From: Rhizobium sp. NZLR1
GTDB taxonomy: Bacteria; Pseudomonadota; Alphaproteobacteria; Rhizobiales; Rhizobiaceae
Assembly (NCBI RefSeq): GCF_017357385.1
Contig: NZ_CP071632.1
Coordinates: forward strand, 2,671,501-2,735,500
Direction of reading: 5' to 3'
Length of the DNA stretch: 64,000 nt
The notes beneath the pieces are model-generated. The model was not told the DNA's origin and did not search any database. It saw nothing but the letters and a program-made list of their open reading frames with translations. The translations under genes were made by a program, and so were the position numbers. Shown here piece by piece: positions 35,523 through 43,817 of the stretch; position 1 is the first letter of the stretch; each line of letters opens with the position of its first letter.

Positions 35523-36503
35523 ATGACCCAATCCGACCCGGTGATCGAATGGCTTCTCGATTCCGACCCGTCGATCCGATGGCAGGTGATGCGCGATCTG
35601 CTCGACGCCCCGGATCGGAAGTGGATGGCCGAGCGGGCCAGGGTGGAGACGGAGGGCTGGGGTGCCAGACTGCTTGCCTGCCGAGACGAGGACGGGCAAT
35701 GGGCGGGCGGCGCCTTCCTGCCCGCCGGTTTCGACCCTCGCGAGTGGCATGAGCACGGCCAGCCATGGATGGCAACGACCTTCTCGCTGTCGCAACTCAG
35801 GGAATTCGGTCTCGATCCCGCCTGCGCGCAGGCCAGGCACACCGTCGCATTGATCGGCGCCAATGCCCGTTGGGAAGAAGGCGGCCAGCCCTATTGGGAA
35901 GGCGAAGTCGAAGAATGCATCAACGGCCGCACCGTGGCCGACGGCGCCTATTTCGGGATCGACATCTCACCGATCGTCGACAGGCTGGCCGGCGAGCGCC
36001 TCGCCGACGGCGGCTGGAACTGCGAGCGAACCCGTGGCTCGGTTCGGTCGTCTTTCGCTACCACCATCAACGTCCTGGAAGGGCTGCTGGAATTCGAGAA
36101 ATCGACCGGCGGCACGCCCCGATCCCGCGAAGCGCGCGGAAGGGGCGAGGAATTCCTGCTCGAGCGCAGCCTCTTCCGTCGCCTCGGAACCGGCGAGCCC
36201 GCCGACAAAAATTTCCTGCAGTTCCTGCACCCGAACCGCTGGCGCTACGACATCCTGCGTGCGCTCGACTATTTCCGCGCCAGCGCTATCCTCACCGACA
36301 CCGCTCCCGACCCGCGCCTCAGCGAGGCGATCAACCACCTTCGTACCCGACGCCTTGAAGATGGCCGCTGGCCGCTCGACCGGAGCCCGCCGGGGCGTGT
36401 GTGGTTCGAAGTCGACGACGGACAAGGTAGGCCCTCACGATGGGTGACGCTCCGGGCGCTGCGGGTGCTTAGATGGTGGGGTACCCAAGCATCAATCGCT
36501 TGA
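35523..36503 (+). CDS. Squalene/prenyltransferase-type alpha-alpha barrel hypothetical protein
   Basis: 326 aa from MTQSDPVIEWLLDSDPSIRW. Repeated LxxxRxxDGxWP-type motifs (LADGGWNCERTRGS; RRLEDGRWPLDRSP) fit a terpenoid-cyclase/prenyltransferase alpha-toroid fold. The catalytic DxDD of squalene-hopene cyclases is not evident, so an enzymatic terpene role is doubtful. Stand-alone gene upstream of the arsenic locus, convergent with the DUF6428 gene. Confidence 0.7.
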   Translation: MTQSDPVIEWLLDSDPSIRWQVMRDLLDAPDRKWMAERARVETEGWGARLLACRDEDGQWAGGAFLPAGFDPREWHEHGQPWMATTFSLSQLREFGLDPACAQARHTVALIGANARWEEGGQPYWEGEVEECINGRTVADGAYFGIDISPIVDRLAGERLADGGWNCERTRGSVRSSFATTINVLEGLLEFEKSTGGTPRSREARGRGEEFLLERSLFRRLGTGEPADKNFLQFLHPNRWRYDILRALDYFRASAILTDTAPDPRLSEAINHLRTRRLEDGRWPLDRSPPGRVWFEVDDGQGRPSRWVTLRALRVLRWWGTQASIA

Positions 36504-36552
36504 CGCGGCGAGCCGCTGCCTTGCCGAGCACAATGGTGAAGTGTGAAGCTCT

Positions 36553-37077
36553 CTAGGCGCAGCAGCGGCTCCGTACCGTGTTGGGGCCGCAGCAGGCGAC
36601 GTCCGTTTTGCTTTCCTCCTCCAGCCAACGATCGCGCGGCTTGCAGCTTGCCGGCCGCGGTAAAAGCATGACGTGGACGGCACCAGCACTGAGAACCGGC
36701 CTCGCTGCGCGATAGAGCTGCATCGGCCGCACGCCGTCGCTGACTTCGAAGGTGAGCTTGGCAGAACCGTCGAGCTGCACATGCTCCGTCACCTTGCGGA
36801 CGATGGAACAGAACTTGCCGGCCGGCATGTGCTTTCGGTCGCCTTCATCGATGTCCCAGAGCTGGATGAAGATTTCGGTCCAGGCCTCGGGATTGGCGCC
36901 GCAATCGAGGCCCGCGAATTGGCCCGCCTTGACCTCGGTGACATGATAGCCTGATTTCACCGCCCGACCGTCAGAATAGAAAACCAGCGGCGCGTCCTTT
37001 TCGTCGGCGAGCATATCCAGCAGGAGGCCGAGACTGATATCATTCTCTCGGATTTTTCCGTTGTCGATCGTGTCCAT
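36553..37077 (-). CDS. DUF6428 family protein, arsenic-locus associated
   Basis: 174 aa beginning MDTIDNGKIRENDISLGLLL. Family members are encoded beside ars genes. Core about residues 1-135 (VFYSDGRAVKSGYHVTEVKA), then a Cys-rich tail (C..CC..CC pattern in the last 40 residues) that could bind arsenite or another thiophilic metal; this is inference. Divergent from arsR with a shared operator region. Confidence 0.78.
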   Translation of the reverse strand: MDTIDNGKIRENDISLGLLLDMLADEKDAPLVFYSDGRAVKSGYHVTEVKAGQFAGLDCGANPEAWTEIFIQLWDIDEGDRKHMPAGKFCSIVRKVTEHVQLDGSAKLTFEVSDGVRPMQLYRAARPVLSAGAVHVMLLPRPASCKPRDRWLEEESKTDVACCGPNTVRSRCCA

Positions 37078-37091
37078 ATCAGTTAATCCTC

Positions 37092-37119
37092 ATTTCAACG
37101 ATTCAAGGATTATTGAAAT
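37092..37119. promoter_or_regulatory. Candidate ArsR operator
   Basis: Perfect 7-bp arms atttcaa (37092-37098) and ttgaaat (37113-37119), 14 nt apart, with an extra ttcaa half-site between. The palindrome ends directly at the arsR ATG and sits in the 42-bp divergent gap to the DUF6428 gene, so one site could control both directions. Confidence 0.7.
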
Positions 37120-37476
37120 ATGGATCAACGTCAAGCCCTCGCCGCTTTCAGTGCGCTTTCGCAGGAAACGCGCCTGCAGATCATCCGCATGCTTGTTGTA
37201 TCCGGTCCGGACGGCATGGCGGCGGGCGCCATCGCGGAAAAGGCGGAGGTCTCGCCGTCCAACGTCTCCTTCCATCTGAAGGAGCTGGAACGTGCCGGCC
37301 TCATTGCCCAGCAGCGCGAATCCCGCTCAATCATCTACACCCCCAATTACGAGGCGCTTGGCGGCTTGATCCGTTTCCTGATGGAAGATTGCTGCGGCGG
37401 AAACCCTGAGATCTGTGCGCCGGCTGCTGCCGTCGCCGCGTGTTGTGCACCTGCGATGAAGGAGGACCTGCAATGA
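37120..37476 (+). CDS. arsR: ArsR-family arsenic-responsive repressor
   Basis: 118 aa winged-helix repressor (helix-turn-helix about residues 35-62, SPSNVSFHLKELERAGLI). The classic ELCVCDL site is absent. Instead Cys91-Cys92 and Cys99 near the C-terminus, plus Cys108-Cys109, form a likely arsenite site similar to the C-terminal type of Acidithiobacillus ArsR. Its stop overlaps the next ATG (ATGA). Confidence 0.9.
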   Translation: MDQRQALAAFSALSQETRLQIIRMLVVSGPDGMAAGAIAEKAEVSPSNVSFHLKELERAGLIAQQRESRSIIYTPNYEALGGLIRFLMEDCCGGNPEICAPAAAVAACCAPAMKEDLQ

Positions 37477-37514
37477 CCACAGGCACGACCGCAAAACCGG
37501 TGACGGCCGATTGA
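37473..37514 (+). CDS. 13-codon minicistron between arsR and the aquaporin gene
   Basis: MTTGTTAKPVTAD then TGA. It begins with an ATGA overlap on arsR, has a strong AAGGAGG site (37459-37465), and its stop overlaps the aquaporin ATG (TGATG at 37512-37516). It could couple translation of arsR to aqpS, or be the remnant of a deleted gene. Its peptide is probably not important. Confidence 0.5.
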   Translation: MTTGTTAKPVTAD

Positions 37515-38212
37515 TGGCGCCGTTCGATCTGCCGCGCCGGCTGGTCGCAGAGGCCATCGGCACCGCCATGCTGGTCGCGACCGTCGTCGGCTCCGGCATC
37601 ATGGCGACGTCGCTGACGCAGGATACAGGGCTTGCCCTGCTCGGCAATACGCTCGCGACCGGCGCCATTCTGGTGGTGCTGATCACCACACTCGGGCCGA
37701 TCTCCGGCGCCCACTTCAATCCCGCCGTCTCGCTGGTCTTTGCAATGTCACGTTCGCTGCCGAAACGCGACCTGACCGGATATGTGCTGGCACAGATTGC
37801 CGGCGGCGTGGCCGGGACGATCGCGGCTCACCTGATGTTCGAACTCCCGCTCGTGGAACTCTCCAGCAAGATCCGCACCGGCGGCGCGCAATGGTTCTCC
37901 GAAGGTGTGGCGACCTTCGGCCTGGTCGCGGTCATTCTTGCCGGCACCCGGTTCGAGCAGAAAGCGGTGCCATGGCTGGTCGGCCTCTACATCACCGCCG
38001 CCTACTGGTTCACCGCCTCCACCTCATTTGCCAATCCGGCCATTGCGCTCGCCCGTTCCCTGACCGACACCTTCTCCGGCATCCGCCCGATCGATCTTCC
38101 CGGCTTCTGGCTCGCCGAAATCGCCGGCGCGCTCCTTGCGCTCATTCTTTTCACCTGGCTGCTGCAGCCGGCCGAAACATCGTCAACCCTATCCTCTGAG
38201 GCGAAGCTATGA
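37514..38212 (+). CDS. aqpS: Aquaglyceroporin of the arsenic operon (AqpS type)
   Basis: 232-aa MIP channel with both NPA motifs (HFNPAVSL and ANPAIALAR). In Sinorhizobium the aquaporin AqpS replaces an arsenite pump: arsenite made by ArsC leaves the cell by facilitated diffusion. The same gene order (arsR-aqpS-arsC) is seen here. ATG at 37514 is used rather than the TTG just before it. Overlaps arsC by 4 bp. Confidence 0.9.
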   Translation: MAPFDLPRRLVAEAIGTAMLVATVVGSGIMATSLTQDTGLALLGNTLATGAILVVLITTLGPISGAHFNPAVSLVFAMSRSLPKRDLTGYVLAQIAGGVAGTIAAHLMFELPLVELSSKIRTGGAQWFSEGVATFGLVAVILAGTRFEQKAVPWLVGLYITAAYWFTASTSFANPAIALARSLTDTFSGIRPIDLPGFWLAEIAGALLALILFTWLLQPAETSSTLSSEAKL

Positions 38213-38631
38213 ACGTCACCATCTACCACAACCCGGCATGCGGCACCTCGCGCAATACGCTGGCGATGATCCGCAATGCCGGCATCGAACCGACCGTCGT
38301 CGAATACGTCAAGACTCCGCCCTTGCGGGAGGAACTGTCTCGGATGATCGCCGATTCCGGCCTCACCGTACGCCAGGCCGTTCGCCAGAAGGATACGCCC
38401 TATGCCGAACTCGGCCTCGATAATCCTGACCTCAGCGATGACCAGCTTCTCGACGCCATGCTCGCGCATCCGATCCTGATCAACCGGCCGTTCGTCGTGA
38501 CACCGCTCGGCACGCGCCTGTCACGGCCCTCCGAGTTGGTTCTGGAAATCCTGCCGGAAACCCACAAGGGCGCCCTCGCCAAGGAAGACGGCGAGAAGGT
38601 GCTCGACGCCGGGGGCAAGCGGATCGTCTGA
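38209..38631 (+). CDS. arsC: Arsenate reductase, glutaredoxin-dependent ArsC
   Basis: 140 aa with the catalytic Cys11 in YHNPACGTSRNTL and the downstream INRPFVVTPLGTRLSRPS segment of the ArsC/Spx fold. Reduces arsenate to arsenite, which exits through the aquaporin. No arsH or arsenite pump gene follows. Confidence 0.93.
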   Translation: MNVTIYHNPACGTSRNTLAMIRNAGIEPTVVEYVKTPPLREELSRMIADSGLTVRQAVRQKDTPYAELGLDNPDLSDDQLLDAMLAHPILINRPFVVTPLGTRLSRPSELVLEILPETHKGALAKEDGEKVLDAGGKRIV

Positions 38632-38640
38632 TCCGCCCAC

Positions 38641-38907
38641 CTACTTGACGACGGCCGAGCCCTTGACGATGTCGATCGTCTCGCCGCCGTCGAGCCCGAT
38701 ACGGTCTCCGTCGGGCGTAGTCATGAAGCAGCCGGAAGCGCAGAGGTTTTCCGAAGCGCCGGCATCGACCACGACTTCGACGCGCTGGCCGCTCTCGGTG
38801 ATGACGAGCACCACGGCTGCCGGATCGGTGTTGGTGATGGATGCTGCTTCAGCCGCGGGCGCGGCGAGCAGCGGGACAAGCAAAACGGCGGCAAACCTTG
38901 CCATCAT
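38641..38907 (-). CDS. Small exported hypothetical protein
   Basis: About 88 aa from MMARFAAVLLVPLLAAPAAE (starts at 38907 or 38904). Signal peptide cleaved after AEA; the mature part of about 67 residues has two cysteines (ENLCASGCFM) and beta-rich character. No family assigned. Convergent with arsC, 9 bp apart. Confidence 0.6.
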   Translation of the reverse strand: MMARFAAVLLVPLLAAPAAEAASITNTDPAAVVLVITESGQRVEVVVDAGASENLCASGCFMTTPDGDRIGLDGGETIDIVKGSAVVK

Positions 38908-39019
38908 GTGCGGCGGCGCGGACGCGCCCTCCCCTCGAACGATCGGTGCTGCCCGCGGCAGCAATCCCGATGGTGGAGATCATGCACATAGACCTGTGAA
39001 TGATGGCTGAATGAGCCGT

Positions 39020-41602
39020 TCAGCTCTTCAGGCTGCCATCCGCCGTCCGCCCGCGCAACTGCCGCACCGGCCGCTCCTCGTCCTCGATGGGCTTGTTCTT
39101 TGGATCGTCCTGGCCGTCCGTCTGCTCCTTGACGGCATTGGCAAGGACCGGCGCGGCATCGCGATGGATGGTGAGATCGCTCTGCGGCAGCGGGATCTCG
39201 ATGCCCTCGGCCTTGAAGCGCCGGAGGATCTCCATCCTGAGATTGTTGCGCACCGTCATGCCGTCGCCCATGTCGGCGAGGAAGAAGCGCAGCTCGAAAT
39301 CCAGGGAATAAGGGCCGAAGCGCAGGAATTCGACATGCGGCTCGGGATTGCGCATGACGAGCGGTATCTTGGCCGTCAGCTCGAGCAGGATATCCATCAC
39401 CTGCTGCGGATCGGCGTTGTAGCTGACGGAAACCGGAATTTCCGATCGGCCGATCCTGTTGCGATGCGTCCAGTTGCCGACCAGGCCGTTGATCAGCTCC
39501 GAATTCGGTACGATGATCGACTGCTTGCGGAAAGTCTCGATCTCGGTGGCGCGCACCGAAATACGTTTGACGATGCCCTCGGCGGTGCCGGAAACGACAT
39601 GATCGCCGACCTTGAACGGCCGCTCGACGAGCAGGATCAGGCCGGAGACGAAGTTGGAAACGATGTTCTGCAGGCCGAAACCGATGCCGACCGAAAGTGC
39701 CGACGCGACAAGCGCAAAGCTCGAGAGATCGATGCCGGCGGCGGAAACGCCGATGATCGCCGCGATACCGACGCCCAGATAGCCGATGCCCGTTTTGACC
39801 GAATTGCGCACGCCGAGATCGACATGGCTTCGCGCCATCACATTGCCGTCGAGCCAGCGCTGCAGCCAGCGCGTCAGCAGGTAGACGCCGGCAAACAGCA
39901 GGATGCCGGTGCAGATGCCGAGCAGCGAGATGCTGATGCCGCCGAGCCTGACCTCGGTGAACAGCCTATAGGCAAGGATCTGCAGGTCCTGCACATGGAA
40001 ACCCCAGAGCAGCAGGATCAGCGGGATGCCGACGAGAAGCGCCACGGCATAGATCGCAAGGCCGACGAGCAGACCGGCCTGGTCGATTGCCACCGGGCCC
40101 AGTTTGAAGCGGCGCGTCAGGAAGCGCGCGAAGAAGGTGTCGCCAAAGCTTTCCTGCCTGGATATCGCCTTGCCTGAGAGCAGGCCGATATACATGGTGA
40201 CGACGACCGCGCCGGTGACGATGAGCTGCGTGGCGACGAAGCGCGCCAGCCCCACATAACCGCTCAGCGCGGTGAGGATGAGGCCGCCGCCGACGACGCG
40301 CAGGATGATCGCCATGCCGCGCGGCCAATGCCGGCCCGGGGCATCCGGATCGCCATTCTTCGCCAGCATCGGCTTGCCGAACGAGACCGAGATCAGGATC
40401 AGGCCGATGATCAACGCGGCAATCAGGCTCCTGACCACGGTTAGCACCAGCGGCGAGCCCATCGTTTCGCCGACGGTCCCGAACAGATAATCGAGCGCAT
40501 TGACGACGGCCATCGCCAATAGGCAATAGCCGATCGAGCGCGCGCCGAGATTGGAAAGATGAACGAGCCGCCAGCGTGGTTCGTTCGGCGCGAAGATGGC
40601 GTTGACGAAGCGACCAACGAAATAAACCAGCCCGATCGCTCCGAACAAGGCCCCGATGACAGGTGCGATGTCGGGCCGCAGAACGTTGAAACTATTGAGA
40701 AAGAAGAACGAGGTGACGAGCAGCACCGAAAGCGCCAGGGTCCGGATCAGCGTCGACCAGAAAGCGATCGACAGCCGACCGATATAGGACGGGTTTTCGA
40801 CAGCTTCGTCGCGGCGCAGATACGAGCCAAACAGCCGGTAGCTGCCGGAGAGCAGGATCAGGGCTGAGGCGAGCGACAGGAAGATCGCGGCAAAAAGTGG
40901 AAAACGCTTGAATTTCCAGACGAAGGTGGCCCAGCTCGACAGGGCTTGCATGAACTCGCTGGCCTCATGCACGAAGGCGCTGACGGCATCGTCGAGCACC
41001 GAGACCGAAATTTCCGTACGCCTGAGCAGCGTATCGGCAAACAACCGTCGGCGCATCTCGGTGATCTCGTTGACGAGCTTCGTCACCGTGATCGACAGGT
41101 TTTCCGCGTCGCCCGTCACCGCGTTGATCTGCGCGCGCTCACCGGCGAGCGCGTTACGCTCCTGGGTGACGATCCCGGCCTCCGGCGGCTGCCCGTCCTT
41201 CGGCGGATCGCCGATCTCGGTAAGCCGGTTCTTGATCTGGTCGAAACGCGGCCTGAGATTGACCGATATGGTGATGACGGCGCGGCTAAGTTCGTCGGCC
41301 TTGGTCGCAAGGCCGACCAGGGCATCGTCATCCTCGGCATTCTGCTTGACGCCGTCCTGGAGTGCCGTCAGTTGGACCTTGGCATTGTCGATCTCCTTCG
41401 TCGCCTGGTCGAGCGGTGTGTCGGCAAGCGGCGCCTGCGCGGCTGCCGATGCCTGCGGCTCCTGCGCGAAGGCCGCAGCACCCTTGAAATGCGCGCCGGC
41501 CACCGCCAGCATCAGCAGAAGAATGGTGCGAAGCAGGATCGGTCTCAGCCGCAAAAGCGCCTCCGGAAAGATTATCGTCGGGATAGAATGCCAGCTTGTC
41601 AT
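39020..41602 (-). CDS. Large MscS-family mechanosensitive channel with DUF3772 domain
   Basis: 860 aa. Signal-like N-terminus, periplasmic coiled-coil region with DUF3772 (residues about 50-230), a set of about ten membrane helices, then the MscS pore and beta domain (GFGLQNIVSNFVSGLILLVE, then RPFKVGDHV) and cytoplasmic vestibule. Releases solutes on hypo-osmotic shock. Stand-alone gene. Confidence 0.9.
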   Translation of the reverse strand: MTSWHSIPTIIFPEALLRLRPILLRTILLLMLAVAGAHFKGAAAFAQEPQASAAAQAPLADTPLDQATKEIDNAKVQLTALQDGVKQNAEDDDALVGLATKADELSRAVITISVNLRPRFDQIKNRLTEIGDPPKDGQPPEAGIVTQERNALAGERAQINAVTGDAENLSITVTKLVNEITEMRRRLFADTLLRRTEISVSVLDDAVSAFVHEASEFMQALSSWATFVWKFKRFPLFAAIFLSLASALILLSGSYRLFGSYLRRDEAVENPSYIGRLSIAFWSTLIRTLALSVLLVTSFFFLNSFNVLRPDIAPVIGALFGAIGLVYFVGRFVNAIFAPNEPRWRLVHLSNLGARSIGYCLLAMAVVNALDYLFGTVGETMGSPLVLTVVRSLIAALIIGLILISVSFGKPMLAKNGDPDAPGRHWPRGMAIILRVVGGGLILTALSGYVGLARFVATQLIVTGAVVVTMYIGLLSGKAISRQESFGDTFFARFLTRRFKLGPVAIDQAGLLVGLAIYAVALLVGIPLILLLWGFHVQDLQILAYRLFTEVRLGGISISLLGICTGILLFAGVYLLTRWLQRWLDGNVMARSHVDLGVRNSVKTGIGYLGVGIAAIIGVSAAGIDLSSFALVASALSVGIGFGLQNIVSNFVSGLILLVERPFKVGDHVVSGTAEGIVKRISVRATEIETFRKQSIIVPNSELINGLVGNWTHRNRIGRSEIPVSVSYNADPQQVMDILLELTAKIPLVMRNPEPHVEFLRFGPYSLDFELRFFLADMGDGMTVRNNLRMEILRRFKAEGIEIPLPQSDLTIHRDAAPVLANAVKEQTDGQDDPKNKPIEDEERPVRQLRGRTADGSLKS

Positions 41603-41649
41603 AGCAAAGAAAGGCGACAGAAAGGCGGAAGCTCCTGGAAAGGGTTAAA

Positions 41650-41680
41650 GCATGTCGCAGCGGTTGCGATAACGACATGC
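41650..41680. repeat. Rhizobial palindromic repeat upstream of the MscS-like gene
   Basis: Perfect 8-bp arms gcatgtcg (41650-41657) and cgacatgc (41673-41680) around a shortened core. Resembles a common rhizobial intergenic palindrome, here with an internal deletion. Confidence 0.6.
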
Positions 41681-41732
41681 GTAGAACAAAGAACGAAAGC
41701 GCGACAAGTGAATCCGAAAGATCGCGGCGCGC

Positions 41733-42284
41733 TTAGAAACCCGCGCCTGGCGTCGAAAGATAGTCGCGTTCCCTGGCCGTCGACTCCCGTCCTAACATGG
41801 CATTGCGGTGCGGAAAGCGGCCATAGGCGGCGATCACGTCGCGATGGCGGATCGCATAATCCAGATATTCCGCGTCGCCGAGAGCGGTGAACAATGCCAC
41901 CGACCGTTCCTGCTCGCCAAGGTCTTCGGCATGTTCGAACGGCAAATAGAAGAAGGTACGGCAGGCGGTCTCGACCGCCTGATCGCCACCGGCGGCAAGC
42001 GCGAGCTTAGCCTCCCGAAGCGCCAGCCCATCGGTCGCGAAGGCCAGCGGCGTGCCGCGATAGATGTTGCGGGGAAACTGGTCGAGCACGATAATGGCCG
42101 CCAGCCGGCTTTCCGCATCGGCCCGCCATTCGTCGCTGACACCCGCGGCAAGGGCGAGATGCGTATGGCGGAAGCCTTCGCGGATCTCCACGTCGAGTTC
42201 CGGCGGCGGGCGGAACCACAGCTCCCGGCCGCATCGGACGAACCAGAAATCGTAAACTTCCCGCGGCGTACGGATCGTCGTCAT
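41733..42284 (-). CDS. DUF924 family protein
   Basis: 183 aa. VYDFWF near the N-terminus, LDQFPRNIYRGTPLAFATD and the C-terminal RHRDVIAAYGRFPHRNAMLG are the family signatures; all-helical TPR-like fold. Function unknown. Confidence 0.88.
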   Translation of the reverse strand: MTTIRTPREVYDFWFVRCGRELWFRPPPELDVEIREGFRHTHLALAAGVSDEWRADAESRLAAIIVLDQFPRNIYRGTPLAFATDGLALREAKLALAAGGDQAVETACRTFFYLPFEHAEDLGEQERSVALFTALGDAEYLDYAIRHRDVIAAYGRFPHRNAMLGRESTARERDYLSTPGAGF

Positions 42285-42360
42285 CTTCGCTCTCCCTAAC
42301 GTTAGGCACCTTATGTAGCTTTAGTAAGTTATTGGAGAAGTTGGCGAACAGTGTGCCAAG

Positions 42361-42540
42361 CAGCCCCTCATCCGCCTGCCGGCACCTTCTCCCCGCCTGC
42401 GGGGCGAAGGGGGATAGCGGCAACCCCTCTGTTCCTCACCAGCATTTCGCAGGGCACGTCCCCTCTCCACGTCAGAACGGGGGTCCGAAGGACGGGTCGA
42501 GACCCGCGGCTCGGCCCCGGCAGTTAGGGTGAGGGGCAGG
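42361..42540. repeat. Cluster of rhizobial intergenic repeats
   Basis: cccctcatccgcctgccggc with cttctccccgcctgcggggcg forms a hairpin, and a second cccctctc...ggtgagggg pair spans about 42461-42538. Fills the 302-bp gap between the DUF924 gene and the histidine kinase gene; no coding frame there is supported. Confidence 0.5.
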
Positions 42541-42586
42541 CTTCTTGAACTATGGCCGCATTGCGCAATTGCGGCTGCGCAAAACC

Positions 42587-43651
42587 CTACTTCCCCTCAT
42601 GCAACGAAAACACCAGCGTCGCCTTCGTACCATCATGCCCGGGATCATAGGCGAAATCCGATTTCAAGCTCGCAGCCATGGCCGTCAAAATACGCGCGCC
42701 GAGCCCCGTTCCCCTCGCCGGGCTCTCCGGATCGAACCCCGCCCCATCATCCTCGACGACAACCCTCAACCCCTCGTCCGTCTGATCGACAAATACCCGG
42801 ATCTCGCCCGGCACGCCGTCCCGATAGGCATATTTGAAGGCATTGGTGACGAGTTCGCTGACGATCAGCCCGAGCGTGATCACCTTGTCGGTCGCCAGAT
42901 TGACCGGCTCAGCGGTCAGCACGACGCGGTGCGGCCGCTTGTCGTCGCGCATCGAGGCTTCGAGTTCGGTGAGCAGGCTGTTCAGATATTCATCCACCTG
43001 GACAGATCCGACCTGCCGGTTGGTATAGAGCCGGCGGTGCACGCTGGCGATGGCGTTGATGCGCATCTGCGTTTCGTGCAGCGCGTCGATCGCCACCTGG
43101 TCTTTGGTCATCGAGGATTGCATGCGGATCAGCGCACCGACGAGGCCGAGGCTGTTGGCAATGCGGTGATTGACTTCGGCAAGCAGCATTTCGGCAAGGT
43201 CGCGCTGCTGACGGATCACCTCCTGCGCCTGCGCCGTTTCGCGGCGAAAACGCGCCCGCTCCAGCGCCTGTTCGAGGGCAGCGGCGAGCAGGTCGAAATA
43301 ATCGGCCGAGATTCCCTTGAGCATGTAATCGTCGGCGCCGGCTTTGAGCGCCGCGACCGCGATGCTGGTATCGTCCGAGCCCGTCGCATAGATGACCGGT
43401 GGATGATCCGGCAGCGCCGTGATGCAGGGCAGAATGTCGAGGCCGGTCTCGTCAGCCAGGACATGATCGAGCACGACGGCGTCGAAGCCGCCTTTGCCGA
43501 GTCTGGCAAGGCCGGCCGCACCGTTCTCAGCCCATTCGACCGAAAAGCCGCGTTGGCCAAGGTTCTTCTGCATCAAGAGGGCGAGCCCCTCGTCGTCGTC
43601 GATATAGAGGATGTGGATCAGGGCATCCGCATCGCCGCTAGAATTGCTCAT
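42587..43651 (-). CDS. Receiver-histidine kinase hybrid (HisKA_2/HWE type)
   Basis: 354 aa from MSNSSGDADALIHILYIDDD (ATG 43651). N-terminal receiver domain (phospho-Asp in AVVLDHVLADETG), then a HisKA_2 dimerisation segment with the phospho-His in EVNHRIANSLGLV, and an ATPase domain with ELVTNAFKYA, DDGAGFD and GTGLGARI. No membrane segment, so a soluble signalling kinase, typical of alphaproteobacterial stress and light signalling. Confidence 0.9.
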   Translation of the reverse strand: MSNSSGDADALIHILYIDDDEGLALLMQKNLGQRGFSVEWAENGAAGLARLGKGGFDAVVLDHVLADETGLDILPCITALPDHPPVIYATGSDDTSIAVAALKAGADDYMLKGISADYFDLLAAALEQALERARFRRETAQAQEVIRQQRDLAEMLLAEVNHRIANSLGLVGALIRMQSSMTKDQVAIDALHETQMRINAIASVHRRLYTNRQVGSVQVDEYLNSLLTELEASMRDDKRPHRVVLTAEPVNLATDKVITLGLIVSELVTNAFKYAYRDGVPGEIRVFVDQTDEGLRVVVEDDGAGFDPESPARGTGLGARILTAMAASLKSDFAYDPGHDGTKATLVFSLHEGK

Positions 43652-43817
43652 TCCGTCTCCCGGCTTTTTCTCGCAGCGACGACCGCCGGCAAGCGTCCGA
43701 GTCGTCCGCATGGCAATGTCGTATTGCATTGGCCGCCCGAGGTAAACAGCGGTTATCCCTCACTCTTGTCGCAGGCGGCGCGGAACGGGACTGGGGCCGA
43801 TTGTTTCACAGTGGAGG

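Noticed and set aside
39011..40177. 388-codon plus-strand frame opposite the MscS-like gene
   Set aside because: Antisense to a well-supported membrane protein; product is hydrophilic and repetitive in Asp/Arg/Gln.
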